A stretch of DNA of 64,000 nt from positions 1 to 64,000 of the forward strand of contig JAEEQH010000010.1 in NCBI GenBank assembly GCA_016285245.1, read 5' to 3'. A program made the position numbers and the translations under genes. The notes beneath the pieces were generated by a model that saw nothing but the letters and a program-made list of their open reading frames with translations, searched no databases and was not told where the DNA came from. Positions 22,380-31,020 of the stretch are shown piece by piece (within the stretch, counting starts at the first letter, position 1; the number at the start of each line of letters is the position of its first letter). This DNA is from Prevotella sp. (GTDB lineage: Bacteria > Bacteroidota > Bacteroidia > Bacteroidales > Bacteroidaceae).

Positions 22380-23306
22380 CTAACGGAGCGAAAGGGCGAA
22401 CGTCTCGTCGATGCTGTTGTTCAGACTCTGACAGCTGTTGGCCGAGAACTGCTGCGCCAGACTGATCAGCTGGTCCCACTGTTGCTCCGAGAGCCCCGCA
22501 ACAATTTGGTCGCGGGTAATGCCATAGTGTAGCAGCCCGAAGACGAAGCCCGCATTGAAGTTGTCGCCGGCACCAATGGTACTCACCACCGGTACCTTCT
22601 CCACAGGGTACTGCTTGACGAAACCGCCCTCGGCACGAACCTCCACGGGATTGCCACCACAGGTGTAGATGAAGTTCTTCGTGTAGAACGAGATTTCGGC
22701 ACGGTAGACGCTGTCGGCATCCGTCTTGTTGTACATGATCTCGAAGTCCTCGTTCGAGCCGCGGACGATGTCCGACAGCTCGTAGTTCTCCAGGATGTTG
22801 GGAGTCATCTTGACAACTTCATGGCGGTGCGATGAGCGGTAGTTCACGTCGTAGTAGAGGATGGCGCCATGACTCTTGGCGTAGTCCAGGAACGCCTTCA
22901 CCTGAGGACGGACGACGGGGTTGATGGCAAAATACGAGCCAAAAAGCACCACGTCGTCGGGCTGGATGTCCGGGTAGCTGAAATCCAGACGGTCGTGGGG
23001 GTGGTCCTTATAGAAAATGTACTCGGCGTTGTTGTTGTCGTCAAGGAACGCCAGCGACAGCGGTGATTTCGAGTCGGGAAAGACACAGACCCCCGACGCA
23101 TCGACATGGTTGTCGACGAGGTATTTCTTCACGTTCTCGCCCACACGGTCATTACCCGTCTCGCTGATAAAGTAGGCCGGTACACCGGCACGGCCCAGCG
23201 AGATGATTGCATTGAATGCCGAACCACCAGGTACGGCACGTTGAGGCTGGTCGTTCTTGAAGATGATGTCAAGAACCGTCTCTCCTATTCCGATAACTTT
23301 TCTCAT
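22380..23306 (-). CDS. PfkB-family sugar kinase
   Basis: 308 aa. The N-terminal PGGSAFNAIISLGRAG signature and the C-terminal GAGDNFNAGF motif with the catalytic Asp define ribokinase/PfkB kinases; overall shape is that of a fructokinase. It is cytoplasmic. A TACCTTTG -7 box (minus strand 23322-23315) lies only 8 bases before the start codon, so the transcript has almost no leader. It is convergent with preA, with 12 bases between the stops. Confidence 0.9.
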   Translation of the reverse strand: MRKVIGIGETVLDIIFKNDQPQRAVPGGSAFNAIISLGRAGVPAYFISETGNDRVGENVKKYLVDNHVDASGVCVFPDSKSPLSLAFLDDNNNAEYIFYKDHPHDRLDFSYPDIQPDDVVLFGSYFAINPVVRPQVKAFLDYAKSHGAILYYDVNYRSSHRHEVVKMTPNILENYELSDIVRGSNEDFEIMYNKTDADSVYRAEISFYTKNFIYTCGGNPVEVRAEGGFVKQYPVEKVPVVSTIGAGDNFNAGFVFGLLHYGITRDQIVAGLSEQQWDQLISLAQQFSANSCQSLNNSIDETFALSLR

Positions 23307-23314
23307 AATGGGCG

Positions 23315-23322
23315 CAAAGGTA
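23315..23322 (-). promoter_or_regulatory. -7 box of the sugar kinase gene
   Basis: TACCTTTG on the minus strand, 8 bases from the start codon at 23306, giving a very short leader. A TTTC lies 19 bases upstream. Confidence 0.45.
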
Positions 23323-23414
23323 CGAAAAAAAGTGAAAAGTGGAAACTGAAGCGTGAAAATTTTGCTGTCATCCCGGTTATTCTCAACGAAAAGAAGTAAC
23401 TTTGCAGTTCGAAT

Positions 23415-24692
23415 ATGAGATACAATACCAAGACACTACCTTCGGGACTGCGCGTCATACACCTGCCGTCGACTTCGTCGGTGGTCTACTGTGGTTTCCA
23501 GATCGCTGCCGGCACACGCGACGAACAGCCGGGTGAGGAGGGACTGGCACACTTCTGCGAGCATATGAGTTTCAAGGGGACGGAGCGCCGCAATGCCATG
23601 CAGATCATCAATGCGCTGGAAGGCCTTGGCGGCGAGCTGAATGCCTTTACCAATAAGGAAAGTACCGTTTATTATGCTGCCATACAGAAGGAGCACCTGC
23701 GCGTGGCGGTCGATGTGCTGGCCGACATGGTGTTTCACAGCCAGTATCCGCAGGGTGAGATAGACCGTGAGGTGGAGGTCATCTGCGACGAGATAGAGAG
23801 TTATAACGATACACCGTCGGAGCTGATCTACGACGAGTTCGAGAACCTGCTCTTTGGCGGACATCCTCTTGGACACAACATACTGGGAACGGCCGAACAC
23901 CTGCGTACCTACACCACCGACGACGCCAGACGTTTCACACAGCGTCATTATCTTCCGATGAAATCGGTGTTTTTCGCATACGGAGACATTGATTTCCGCC
24001 GGCTGACAGCCTGGCTCGAGAAGCTGGTGCCGGTAGTCCCCTCCGAACCGACAATTTCGACAGGTAGTGCAAAAACGTCCCATTCCATCGGTGCTTCTCC
24101 TGCGGTCGATGATGTCCAAAGCATTCTCGCCCCTTATCCTGCTGGCGACGTCATCGTCCGTCATCGCAACACCCACCAGTCACATATAATGATAGGTACG
24201 CGCGCGTATGCTGCTAACCATCCCCGGCGTATGGCGCTCTTCCTCCTGAATAACCTGTTGGGTGGCCCGGGGATGAATGCCCGACTGAATCTTGTGCTGC
24301 GCGAACGCTACGGTCTGGTTTATACTGTTGAGAGTACGGTGGTGAACTATGGTGATACGGGTGTGTGGTCAGTCTATTTCGGTTGCGATTCCCACGATAT
24401 TGCCCGTTGTCAGCGGCTGGTACGCCGCGAGCTTGACAAGCTGATGACGACACCCTTGTCAGAGACGCGCCTCGCTGTAGCTAAGCGTCAGCTGAAGGGA
24501 CAGCTAGCCATCGCCTGTGACGGCCGTGAGCAGTTTGCCCTGGATTTTGGCAAGAGTTTCCTGTTTGACGGAAAGGAGCGTGACTTGGATAATCTCTTCA
24601 GCCGTATCGATAGCGTTACAGCTACGGACATTCAAGATGTTGCCAACGAGCTGTTTCCCAAGGAACGGCTTGTGACCCTCGTTTACAAATAA
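23415..24692 (+). CDS. M16-family zinc metallopeptidase
   Basis: 425 aa. The inverted zinc motif HFCEH (His46, Glu49, His50) and the downstream EVEVICDEIESYNDTPSE helix give a complete active site of an M16B pitrilysin-like peptidase. There is no signal peptide, so it is probably cytoplasmic. The C-terminal half contains the typical LNNLLGGPGMNARLNLVLRE (20 residues) stretch. A TAACTTTG -7 box is at 23397-23404. The last codons and the stop are duplicated just downstream (24681-24724). Confidence 0.9.
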   Translation: MRYNTKTLPSGLRVIHLPSTSSVVYCGFQIAAGTRDEQPGEEGLAHFCEHMSFKGTERRNAMQIINALEGLGGELNAFTNKESTVYYAAIQKEHLRVAVDVLADMVFHSQYPQGEIDREVEVICDEIESYNDTPSELIYDEFENLLFGGHPLGHNILGTAEHLRTYTTDDARRFTQRHYLPMKSVFFAYGDIDFRRLTAWLEKLVPVVPSEPTISTGSAKTSHSIGASPAVDDVQSILAPYPAGDVIVRHRNTHQSHIMIGTRAYAANHPRRMALFLLNNLLGGPGMNARLNLVLRERYGLVYTVESTVVNYGDTGVWSVYFGCDSHDIARCQRLVRRELDKLMTTPLSETRLAVAKRQLKGQLAIACDGREQFALDFGKSFLFDGKERDLDNLFSRIDSVTATDIQDVANELFPKERLVTLVYK

Positions 24693-24724
24693 GCAAAAGT
24701 GCCCTTCGTTTACAAATAAGCAAT
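24681..24724 (+). repeat. Short tandem duplication of the M16 gene 3' end
   Basis: CGTTTACAAATAAGCAA occurs at 24681-24697 and again at 24708-24724. The first copy contains the stop codon of the peptidase gene. Confidence 0.75.
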
Positions 24725-24731
24725 ATGGAAA

Positions 24732-25229
24732 TTACATGGCTGCCGCCATGTAGCGGCGCATCTCGCGGCGGGCAGTCCCCAGGCGGTACTCCACGGACTT
24801 GTAGTTCTCGCCTAGCTGTTCTGAGATCTCGCTGACCTTCATGTCGCCATAGACGTGCAGACGGTAGATTTCGCGGCAGTTCTCAGGAATACGGGCCAGT
24901 CCGCGCTCCAGCCGCTCTTCCAGTTCGCGTGCAGAAAACACCGATTCCATCGTGTTTTCTATGCTCTCCTGAGGTTTGATGATATGTTCGTACTCTTCGC
25001 GGGTGGTACGACGGCGGAAATAGTCGATGACGAGGTGACGGGCCACCGTGTAGACCAGTGCCGGCAGTGTCGTCTCCGTGACCAGCTTCCTGGTAGTTAA
25101 TAGGCGTGTGAAGACATCCTGGACGATGTCTTCGGCCAGATAGCTATCACCGAGACGGCTGCTGACAAATGCCAGCAGCTCGTCGCGGTGAGTCGTGTAG
25201 TATGCTTCTATCAGCGGTGTGCTATTCAT
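24732..25229 (-). CDS. ECF-type sigma factor at the end of the xylan operon
   Basis: 165 aa from the ATG at 25229, which overlaps the GH43 stop by 8 bases (ATGAATAG); a longer frame would lie within that gene. Region 2 (YLAEDIVQDVFTRLL) and region 4 (MKVSEISEQLGENYKSVEYR) are clear. No anti-sigma gene is adjacent, so it resembles the sigma factors of Bacteroidetes polysaccharide loci, but here without the SusC/FecR partners. Its coupling to the xylanase operon suggests that it feeds back on glycan gene expression; this is inference. Confidence 0.9.
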   Translation of the reverse strand: MNSTPLIEAYYTTHRDELLAFVSSRLGDSYLAEDIVQDVFTRLLTTRKLVTETTLPALVYTVARHLVIDYFRRRTTREEYEHIIKPQESIENTMESVFSARELEERLERGLARIPENCREIYRLHVYGDMKVSEISEQLGENYKSVEYRLGTARREMRRYMAAAM

Positions 25230-26259
25230 TGACAACCGGCTTGATGGTGCCATCTTCGTTATAGTAGAGACGCTGTACCTTCAGCGAGCGCAGGTGTGTG
25301 ATGTCGTTTGACGGCACACAGTCGTGGTAGAACAGGTACCACTGACCCTTGTACTCCACGATGCTGTGGTGAGTGGTCCAGCCGACGACGGGCTCCAGGA
25401 TGACACCCTGATAGGTGAAGGGGCCGTAAGGGTTGTCGCCGATGGCATAGCACAGGTAGTGGCTGTCGCCGGTGGAGTAGCTGAAGTAGTACTTACCGTT
25501 ATACTTATGCATCCACGACGCCTCGAAGAAACGGTGCGGGTCACCGGCCTTCAACGGCTGACCGTCCTTGTCGACAACGAGGACGGGTCGTGGTGCCTCG
25601 GCAAACTGCAGTACGTCGTCGCTCATGCGCACAACGGCACTGGGGATAGCGGGGGCGTCGGGCTTGGCGAAGAGCTGTGTCTTGTGGTCGGGAGCGGGGC
25701 CGAGGTCAATCAGTCCGTTATCGTCACCGTACTTACCGGGGATGGCCTCGAAACCGTGGTAGAGCGAGTGCCACCACTGCAGCTGACCGCCCCAGAGACC
25801 GCCGAAGAAGCAGTAGATCTTTCCGTCGTCATCCTTGAACATACAAGGGTCGATGGAGAAAGAGCCGCGGATGGGGCTCTCCTGCGGGATGAACGGGCCT
25901 TCGGGCTTGTCAGCCACAGCCACGCCGAGGTGGAACACACCATCGTAGCCCTTGGCCGAGAAGATAAGGTAGTACTTGCCGTCCTTCTCGACGACATCGT
26001 TATCCCACATCTGCTTTTCTGCCCATTTCACCTGGTCGACATCAAGGATCACGCCGTGGTCGGTAGCCTCGTCGTTCTCGACATCGTTCCACGACAGTAC
26101 GTGGTAGTCGCGCATCTGGAAGTGTCCGCCGTCGTCGTCGAAGCACTCGCCGGCATCCCAGTCATGGCTGGGGTAGACATACAGGCGTCCGTTGAACACG
26201 TTGGCCGAGGGGTCAGCCATATAGTCACTCGGGAAGAGGTAACGTGGTAGTTTTGCCAT
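25222..26259 (-). CDS. Glycoside hydrolase family 43, cytoplasmic
   Basis: 345 aa without a signal peptide. The five-bladed propeller residues are present: Asp16 (MADPSANVF), Asp137 (SIDPCMF) and Glu246 (FFEASWM) as base, pKa modulator and acid. This is the layout of beta-xylosidase / alpha-L-arabinofuranosidase members (GH43_1-like). It would cleave xylo-oligosaccharides inside the cell after uptake by the MFS symporter encoded in the same operon. The gene lies 21 bases downstream of the GH10 gene. Confidence 0.9.
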   Translation of the reverse strand: MAKLPRYLFPSDYMADPSANVFNGRLYVYPSHDWDAGECFDDDGGHFQMRDYHVLSWNDVENDEATDHGVILDVDQVKWAEKQMWDNDVVEKDGKYYLIFSAKGYDGVFHLGVAVADKPEGPFIPQESPIRGSFSIDPCMFKDDDGKIYCFFGGLWGGQLQWWHSLYHGFEAIPGKYGDDNGLIDLGPAPDHKTQLFAKPDAPAIPSAVVRMSDDVLQFAEAPRPVLVVDKDGQPLKAGDPHRFFEASWMHKYNGKYYFSYSTGDSHYLCYAIGDNPYGPFTYQGVILEPVVGWTTHHSIVEYKGQWYLFYHDCVPSNDITHLRSLKVQRLYYNEDGTIKPVVNE

Positions 26260-26280
26260 AGTTCTTAATTCGTTTTAGGG

Positions 26281-27390
26281 TTATTTGTAGAGTTTGATAA
26301 TCTCGTTGATGACTGGCTTCTCCTTGTACTGGCGATCGAAGAGCAGCGGGTAGTTCGTGCGTCCCTTGATGGGCCAGCCGTTGAGCCATGAGCCGCCGTC
26401 GCTGACGCCCCACAGGTTGATGCGAGAAATCTGCGAACGGTGCTTGTAGTAGATGTTGAACAGGGCGAGCCAGCGCTGGTCCAGCTCCTTCTGCTTGGCA
26501 GCGGGCAGACCATCCACGTAAGGGTTGTATTTCTGCTGCAGCTCGAAGTTCTGGCTGATGTCGGCGCCGCCGAAGCCCTGCGGGTTGGGTAGCACGTTGA
26601 TGTCGAGCTCAGTCATCATCACCTTCACGCCGCAGGCAGCGAAAGCATCGATGCTCTTCTCGTACTCTTCCAGGTTCGGGTAGTCCAAGCCGTTGTGACT
26701 CTGCATACCCACACCGTCGATGCGCAATCCCTTGGCCTTCAGGTTCTTCGCCAGTCGGCAGACGGCTTCGCGCTTAGCGGGCTGAGCCATCGAATAGTCG
26801 TTGTAGTAGAGTTCGGCATCAGGGTCAGCCTCGTGAGCCGTACGGAAAGCAATCTCGATGAATTCCTCGCCCAGCAGGTTGTAGTAGGGCGACTTGCGGA
26901 ACGACCCGTCGTCGTTGATGGCCTCGTTCACCACGTCCCAGCCGTGTACCTGTCCTTTGAAATGGCCGACGACGGTTTTGATGTGCTTGATGAGACGCGC
27001 CTTCAGCACCTCCTTTGAGGCCGGACTGGCGGTATAGCCGTTGGTGAACCACCAGTCGGGCGCCTGTGAGTGCCATACCAGACAGTGGCCGATGACCTTC
27101 AGGTTGTGCTGCTCACAGTAGCCCACGAACTTGTCGGCCACGCGGAAGTCGAAGATGCCCTCTGCAGGAGCCAGTGTCTCGGGCTTCATGCAGTTCTCAG
27201 CCACGGCACAGTTGAAGTGCTTGTCCATCACCGCGTCGGCTTCGGGCACCTGCCCATCGCTCTGCCACTGGTTGATGGCAGCGCCGATGAGACAGTATTT
27301 TCCGATAGCGTCCTTCAGGCCCTGCTGAGCCATGGATGCCAATGGCATCATGGCCAGACAGAGCGTCAATGTCCTGATTGCCTTATGCAT
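26281..27390 (-). CDS. Endo-1,4-beta-xylanase, GH10
   Basis: 369 aa from the ATG at 27390, which overlaps the transporter stop by 8 bases (ATGCATAA). A signal peptide (MHKAIRTLTLCLAMMPLASMAQ) gives export. The acid/base Glu156 is in WDVVNEAI and the nucleophile Glu261 in MTELDI, both standard for GH10; the WHSQAPDWW segment forms the substrate cleft. It is a single catalytic domain with no binding module, so it probably degrades xylan fragments in the periplasm. Confidence 0.95.
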   Translation of the reverse strand: MHKAIRTLTLCLAMMPLASMAQQGLKDAIGKYCLIGAAINQWQSDGQVPEADAVMDKHFNCAVAENCMKPETLAPAEGIFDFRVADKFVGYCEQHNLKVIGHCLVWHSQAPDWWFTNGYTASPASKEVLKARLIKHIKTVVGHFKGQVHGWDVVNEAINDDGSFRKSPYYNLLGEEFIEIAFRTAHEADPDAELYYNDYSMAQPAKREAVCRLAKNLKAKGLRIDGVGMQSHNGLDYPNLEEYEKSIDAFAACGVKVMMTELDINVLPNPQGFGGADISQNFELQQKYNPYVDGLPAAKQKELDQRWLALFNIYYKHRSQISRINLWGVSDGGSWLNGWPIKGRTNYPLLFDRQYKEKPVINEIIKLYK

Positions 27391-28780
27391 GATGGTTGCG
27401 TGCTTCGATTTCCTTGTTAATTTCGTCAAGTCTCTCGTCTGTAAGCGGATACTTGTAAATAAGACATCCTACAACGATGAGAAGAATGGCGGGAATGATA
27501 CAAGTGAACACCAGAATAGCGTTTTGGGCTATTTCTGAATAATTAGCCAGCTTGGTATAATAGGCATTTACCGGAGCGCTGATGAATGATGCAAGGAATA
27601 CCACGACAAAGATGCTGAGCACCAGTTGCAGGCACTTGTTTGCCTTGAATTCCTGCCACATCTCACCGAAGGAAACGGGTTTTTCTGGTGTTGTGGTGAT
27701 ATTCTCTTTGCTACCCATGAAGCAGAGCATCAATAGAACAAAGCCAACGAGTGCAAATATGCATGTTACCGTGAACCATGCGCTGGGTTCTATGGGTAAA
27801 GCCGACTCCTCGCTGGCGAAGTTGAAGCCAATCCATCCCATTACCAAAGGAGTAATCCAACCGGCGATAGAGAAACCTGCCTTGAAGGCAACGCCGGCAA
27901 GTGCGTTGACGGTGGCTGCGGGTCTGTTTCCTGTGCGATACTCTGCTTCGGTGATGACCTCAGGCACCAGTGCCCACATCAGTGAACCGACAAGCAGTCC
28001 GACGCCCGTCATGACCTTTGCGGTCTGGACAAGCGTGTTGAGGCTTGCTACATCAAAGAATTTGCCGATGGTGAACAATATGGCAAAGCCAACAAGTCCG
28101 ATACCAAGAAGTGTATAATAAAGGCCTTTCTTGCCCAACCACCTCTTTAATAGGGGTAGGGCAGGCAAGATGACGAAAGCAGGAATTGTACCAATAGCCA
28201 TAAATGTAGCCTGATTCCAGTCGATGGCCTCATGGACACACATGGCGAGGCCAATGGGGAAACCGGCCTGGACGACAATCTGACCGATATTGGCACATAC
28301 CATTCGCGTTGAAGTAAGGATAAGCACCTCGTCGTTATCACGAGTCATACTTGCCATGATAGAGCCATAAGGTATATTCACTACCGAATATATCATGCTC
28401 AACACGGTATAGCTGATTGTTGCATAGGCAATCTTCAGGCCTGTGGACCAAGTGGCAGCCTGAGGGAGCATCAACAGACAGGCGGCAACTGTAAGGGGAA
28501 TGCCACCATACAGGAGATAAGCGCGATATTTGCCTAACTTGGGATTGCGATTGTCGATGTAACGACCGACCACAGGGCTCCAGAAACAGTCAATGAGTCG
28601 GACGGCGAGAATCAGTCCGCTGACGAAGGCTGGATTAAGTTTTAATACTGTAGTGAGGTAGATCATCAGGTAGCATGCTACCGTTTGGAAGATCAGATTC
28701 TGTGCCAGATCGCCCGAGCCGAAGCCGATGCGCTGGGCCCATGAGAGCTTGTAAAAGCCGTTTGTTTCGTTTGTTGTCAT
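27383..28780 (-). CDS. MFS (GPH-type) glycoside symporter
   Basis: 465 aa from the ATG at 28780; an upstream ATG at 28804 overlaps the -7 box. About 12 membrane segments are visible. The N-terminal LSWAQRIGFGSGDLAQNL segment and the position next to xylan enzymes fit the glycoside-pentoside-hexuronide:cation symporter family (XynB/XynP-like). It should import xylo-oligosaccharides across the inner membrane. It is the first gene of the minus-strand operon: symporter, GH10, GH43, ECF sigma. Confidence 0.88.
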   Translation of the reverse strand: MTTNETNGFYKLSWAQRIGFGSGDLAQNLIFQTVACYLMIYLTTVLKLNPAFVSGLILAVRLIDCFWSPVVGRYIDNRNPKLGKYRAYLLYGGIPLTVAACLLMLPQAATWSTGLKIAYATISYTVLSMIYSVVNIPYGSIMASMTRDNDEVLILTSTRMVCANIGQIVVQAGFPIGLAMCVHEAIDWNQATFMAIGTIPAFVILPALPLLKRWLGKKGLYYTLLGIGLVGFAILFTIGKFFDVASLNTLVQTAKVMTGVGLLVGSLMWALVPEVITEAEYRTGNRPAATVNALAGVAFKAGFSIAGWITPLVMGWIGFNFASEESALPIEPSAWFTVTCIFALVGFVLLMLCFMGSKENITTTPEKPVSFGEMWQEFKANKCLQLVLSIFVVVFLASFISAPVNAYYTKLANYSEIAQNAILVFTCIIPAILLIVVGCLIYKYPLTDERLDEINKEIEARNHHA

Positions 28781-28801
28781 AGTTTTGGGTTCTAATTGCT
28801 G

Positions 28802-28809
28802 CAAAGGTA
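28802..28809 (-). promoter_or_regulatory. -7 box of the xylan operon
   Basis: TACCTTTG on the minus strand, 21 bases before the start at 28780. No good -33 box is visible, which would fit dependence on an activator. Confidence 0.5.
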
Positions 28810-28949
28810 CGCTGTTTTTGCGACTTTGATGTTTTTGTTTGTTACAGTTTTTATTGTTTTTTGTTTCATAAGCGCATTAAAAGATGTAAAACAGCGATAT
28901 CATTGTCCTTTTTTTGATTCTTTGCTGTCCTGAATCCAATCTTTTTTCC

Positions 28950-28957
28950 TATCTTTG
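28950..28957 (+). promoter_or_regulatory. -7 box of the esterase gene
   Basis: TATCTTTG, 28 bases before the ATG at 28986; the TTTG at 28921-28924 is 25 bases away, longer than the usual spacing. Confidence 0.5.
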
Positions 28958-28985
28958 CAGGCTGGAAACCCAATCATCTTTGCAT

Positions 28986-31001
28986 ATGAACCTAAAGCAT
29001 TTTCTCCTTCCGGTATCATTGATGGCCGCCATGGTCGCACAGGGCGCCGTTCGCCTGCCGCAGCTGTTCCAGTCTGGCATGGTGCTCCAGCGCCATCAGG
29101 CTGTTCCTGTCTGGGGCTGGGCCGATGCCGGCGAGTCCGTCAGCGTCACGTTTCAGAAGAAAGTCTATACGGCGACGGCCGACAGCGCCGGTCGCTGGCG
29201 TGTCTACCTGCCGGCGATGAAGGCGGGCGGTCCCCACACCTTGGAGGTGGCTGGCGGCCATGCGACCAGCGAGAAACTCGTGTTGACGGACGTCCTTGTG
29301 GGTGACGTCTGGCTGTTGTCCGGCCAATCGAATATCGACGTGACCATAGAGCGTGTCTATCCGAATTATACCGATGAAATCGATAATTTTTCGTTCAATG
29401 AGGTTCGTCTCTTCCGCGTACAGAACAATACCAGCACCCGTGGTCCGGAAGCCGACATCAGCCCGACAAGCATCAACTGGAAGCCGCTGACCAAGCAGAA
29501 CGCCTGGCTCTTCTCTGCTGCTGGCTCGTTCTTCGGCAAGCGGATGTGGGAGAAGTACAAGGTGCCGCAGGGCATCATCGTCAACAGTTGGGGCGGCACA
29601 CCCATAGAGGCGTGGCTCAGCGCCGACGCGCTGCGGCGGGACTATCCGCTCCTGGTCGATAAGGCGCGCCTGTACGACAATACCGACTTCGTCAAGGCTC
29701 AGCGTCAGGCCAACAGCCAAGCTGACAGGCAGTGGAACGCGCTGCTCGAGGAGAAAGACCAGGGTGTGCGTAATCACTTTGAGAGCCTGGACTATAACGA
29801 TAGTGGCTGGCAGACCATCAATCAGGACAACTGGCTGTGGCGCGGTATCGGTACCACGTGGCTCCGTCAGCATATCCATATAGATAAGGAACACGCGGGA
29901 AAGCCCGCCCGTCTGCTGTTGGGCACCCTCTACGATGCCGATATCACCTATGTCAATGGGCGTCAGGTGGGCCGCACGTACTATCAGTACCCGCCGCGCC
30001 GTTATGACCTGCCCGAGGGACTGCTCCGCGAGGGCGACAACGTCATCGCCATCCGTTTCATCAATAAGAACGGTGCAGCACATTTCATCCCGCAGAAACC
30101 CTATCTGCTGGCCTTTGGCGACGACCGTCTCAGCCAGAATCCGCTGCCTACCGACATCATCCCGCTGGGTAAGGAATGGAAGCAGCATGCCGGCGCCGAT
30201 ATGCCTGCCTGTCCCGGCGGCGACGTCAGTCTGCAGAACCTGCCGACGACGCTGTATAATGCCGTAGTCCATCCCTTGGCACCCTTCGCCCTGTCGGGGG
30301 TGGTGTGGTATCAGGGCGAGTCGAATACCGGCAACCCCGCACCTTACGCCGACTATCTGACGAAGCTCTTGCGTTGCTGGCGCAACACCTTCCGTAATCA
30401 TGAGCTGCCGTTCTGTATCGTGCAGTTGGCCAACTACGACGGTCGCCAGCAGACAGGCAATCCGTCGCCCATCGTCCCCCAGTATAGCCCTGTGAACAGC
30501 AACTGGGCCCAGCTGCGTGAGGCTCAGCGCACGGTCGCCGCCAACGACGACTTTGCCGAGCTGGCGTGTATTATCGACCTCGGCGAGACTGTCGATATCC
30601 ACCCCCTGCGTAAGAAAGAGGTCGCCGAGCGCATTGGCCTGTGCTTCGACCGTCTGGTCTTCAAGGACAAGAAGGCGGTACTGCCTCCTAAGCTGCTGTC
30701 AACACAGATACACTCAGATATGAAGACCATCACGCTGAAGTACGATCAGCCTCTGCGTCCGTGTGGCGAGCTCTTTGAGTACGAGGTGGCTGGCAAGGAC
30801 GGCCGTTTTGTGAACGCCAAGGCCCGCTCCGAGGGCAACACGGTCATCATCACGTCGCCCGTAGAAGGCTATCCCTGCCGTCTGCGTCATGCCTGGAAGG
30901 ATGACCCTGTGCGTCTGAACACCTATGGTGTGTCTGGCTTGCCCATCGGCCCGTTTGAGAAGAACCTTGACTTCGTTATCGATAGTCATCACCATCAGTA
31001 A
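28986..31001 (+). CDS. SGNH carbohydrate esterase (sialate O-acetylesterase family)
   Basis: 671 aa from the ATG at 28986 with a signal peptide (MNLKHFLLPVSLMAAMVAQG). The catalytic Ser lies in LLSGQSNID, a conserved VWYQGESN block follows, and DIHPLRKKEVAERIG gives Asp and His. A beta-sandwich (jelly-roll) insert lies between the first and second catalytic blocks. Members of this SASA family in xylan loci often remove acetyl groups from xylan. It heads the plus-strand half of the divergent locus; the next gene starts 19 bases downstream. Confidence 0.88.
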   Translation: MNLKHFLLPVSLMAAMVAQGAVRLPQLFQSGMVLQRHQAVPVWGWADAGESVSVTFQKKVYTATADSAGRWRVYLPAMKAGGPHTLEVAGGHATSEKLVLTDVLVGDVWLLSGQSNIDVTIERVYPNYTDEIDNFSFNEVRLFRVQNNTSTRGPEADISPTSINWKPLTKQNAWLFSAAGSFFGKRMWEKYKVPQGIIVNSWGGTPIEAWLSADALRRDYPLLVDKARLYDNTDFVKAQRQANSQADRQWNALLEEKDQGVRNHFESLDYNDSGWQTINQDNWLWRGIGTTWLRQHIHIDKEHAGKPARLLLGTLYDADITYVNGRQVGRTYYQYPPRRYDLPEGLLREGDNVIAIRFINKNGAAHFIPQKPYLLAFGDDRLSQNPLPTDIIPLGKEWKQHAGADMPACPGGDVSLQNLPTTLYNAVVHPLAPFALSGVVWYQGESNTGNPAPYADYLTKLLRCWRNTFRNHELPFCIVQLANYDGRQQTGNPSPIVPQYSPVNSNWAQLREAQRTVAANDDFAELACIIDLGETVDIHPLRKKEVAERIGLCFDRLVFKDKKAVLPPKLLSTQIHSDMKTITLKYDQPLRPCGELFEYEVAGKDGRFVNAKARSEGNTVIITSPVEGYPCRLRHAWKDDPVRLNTYGVSGLPIGPFEKNLDFVIDSHHHQ

Positions 31002-31020
31002 CTGACTAAAACAAAACATC

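Noticed and set aside
29016..30602. Long minus-strand frame opposite the esterase gene
   Set aside because: Shadow frame in GC-rich code; the plus strand has the catalytic motifs.
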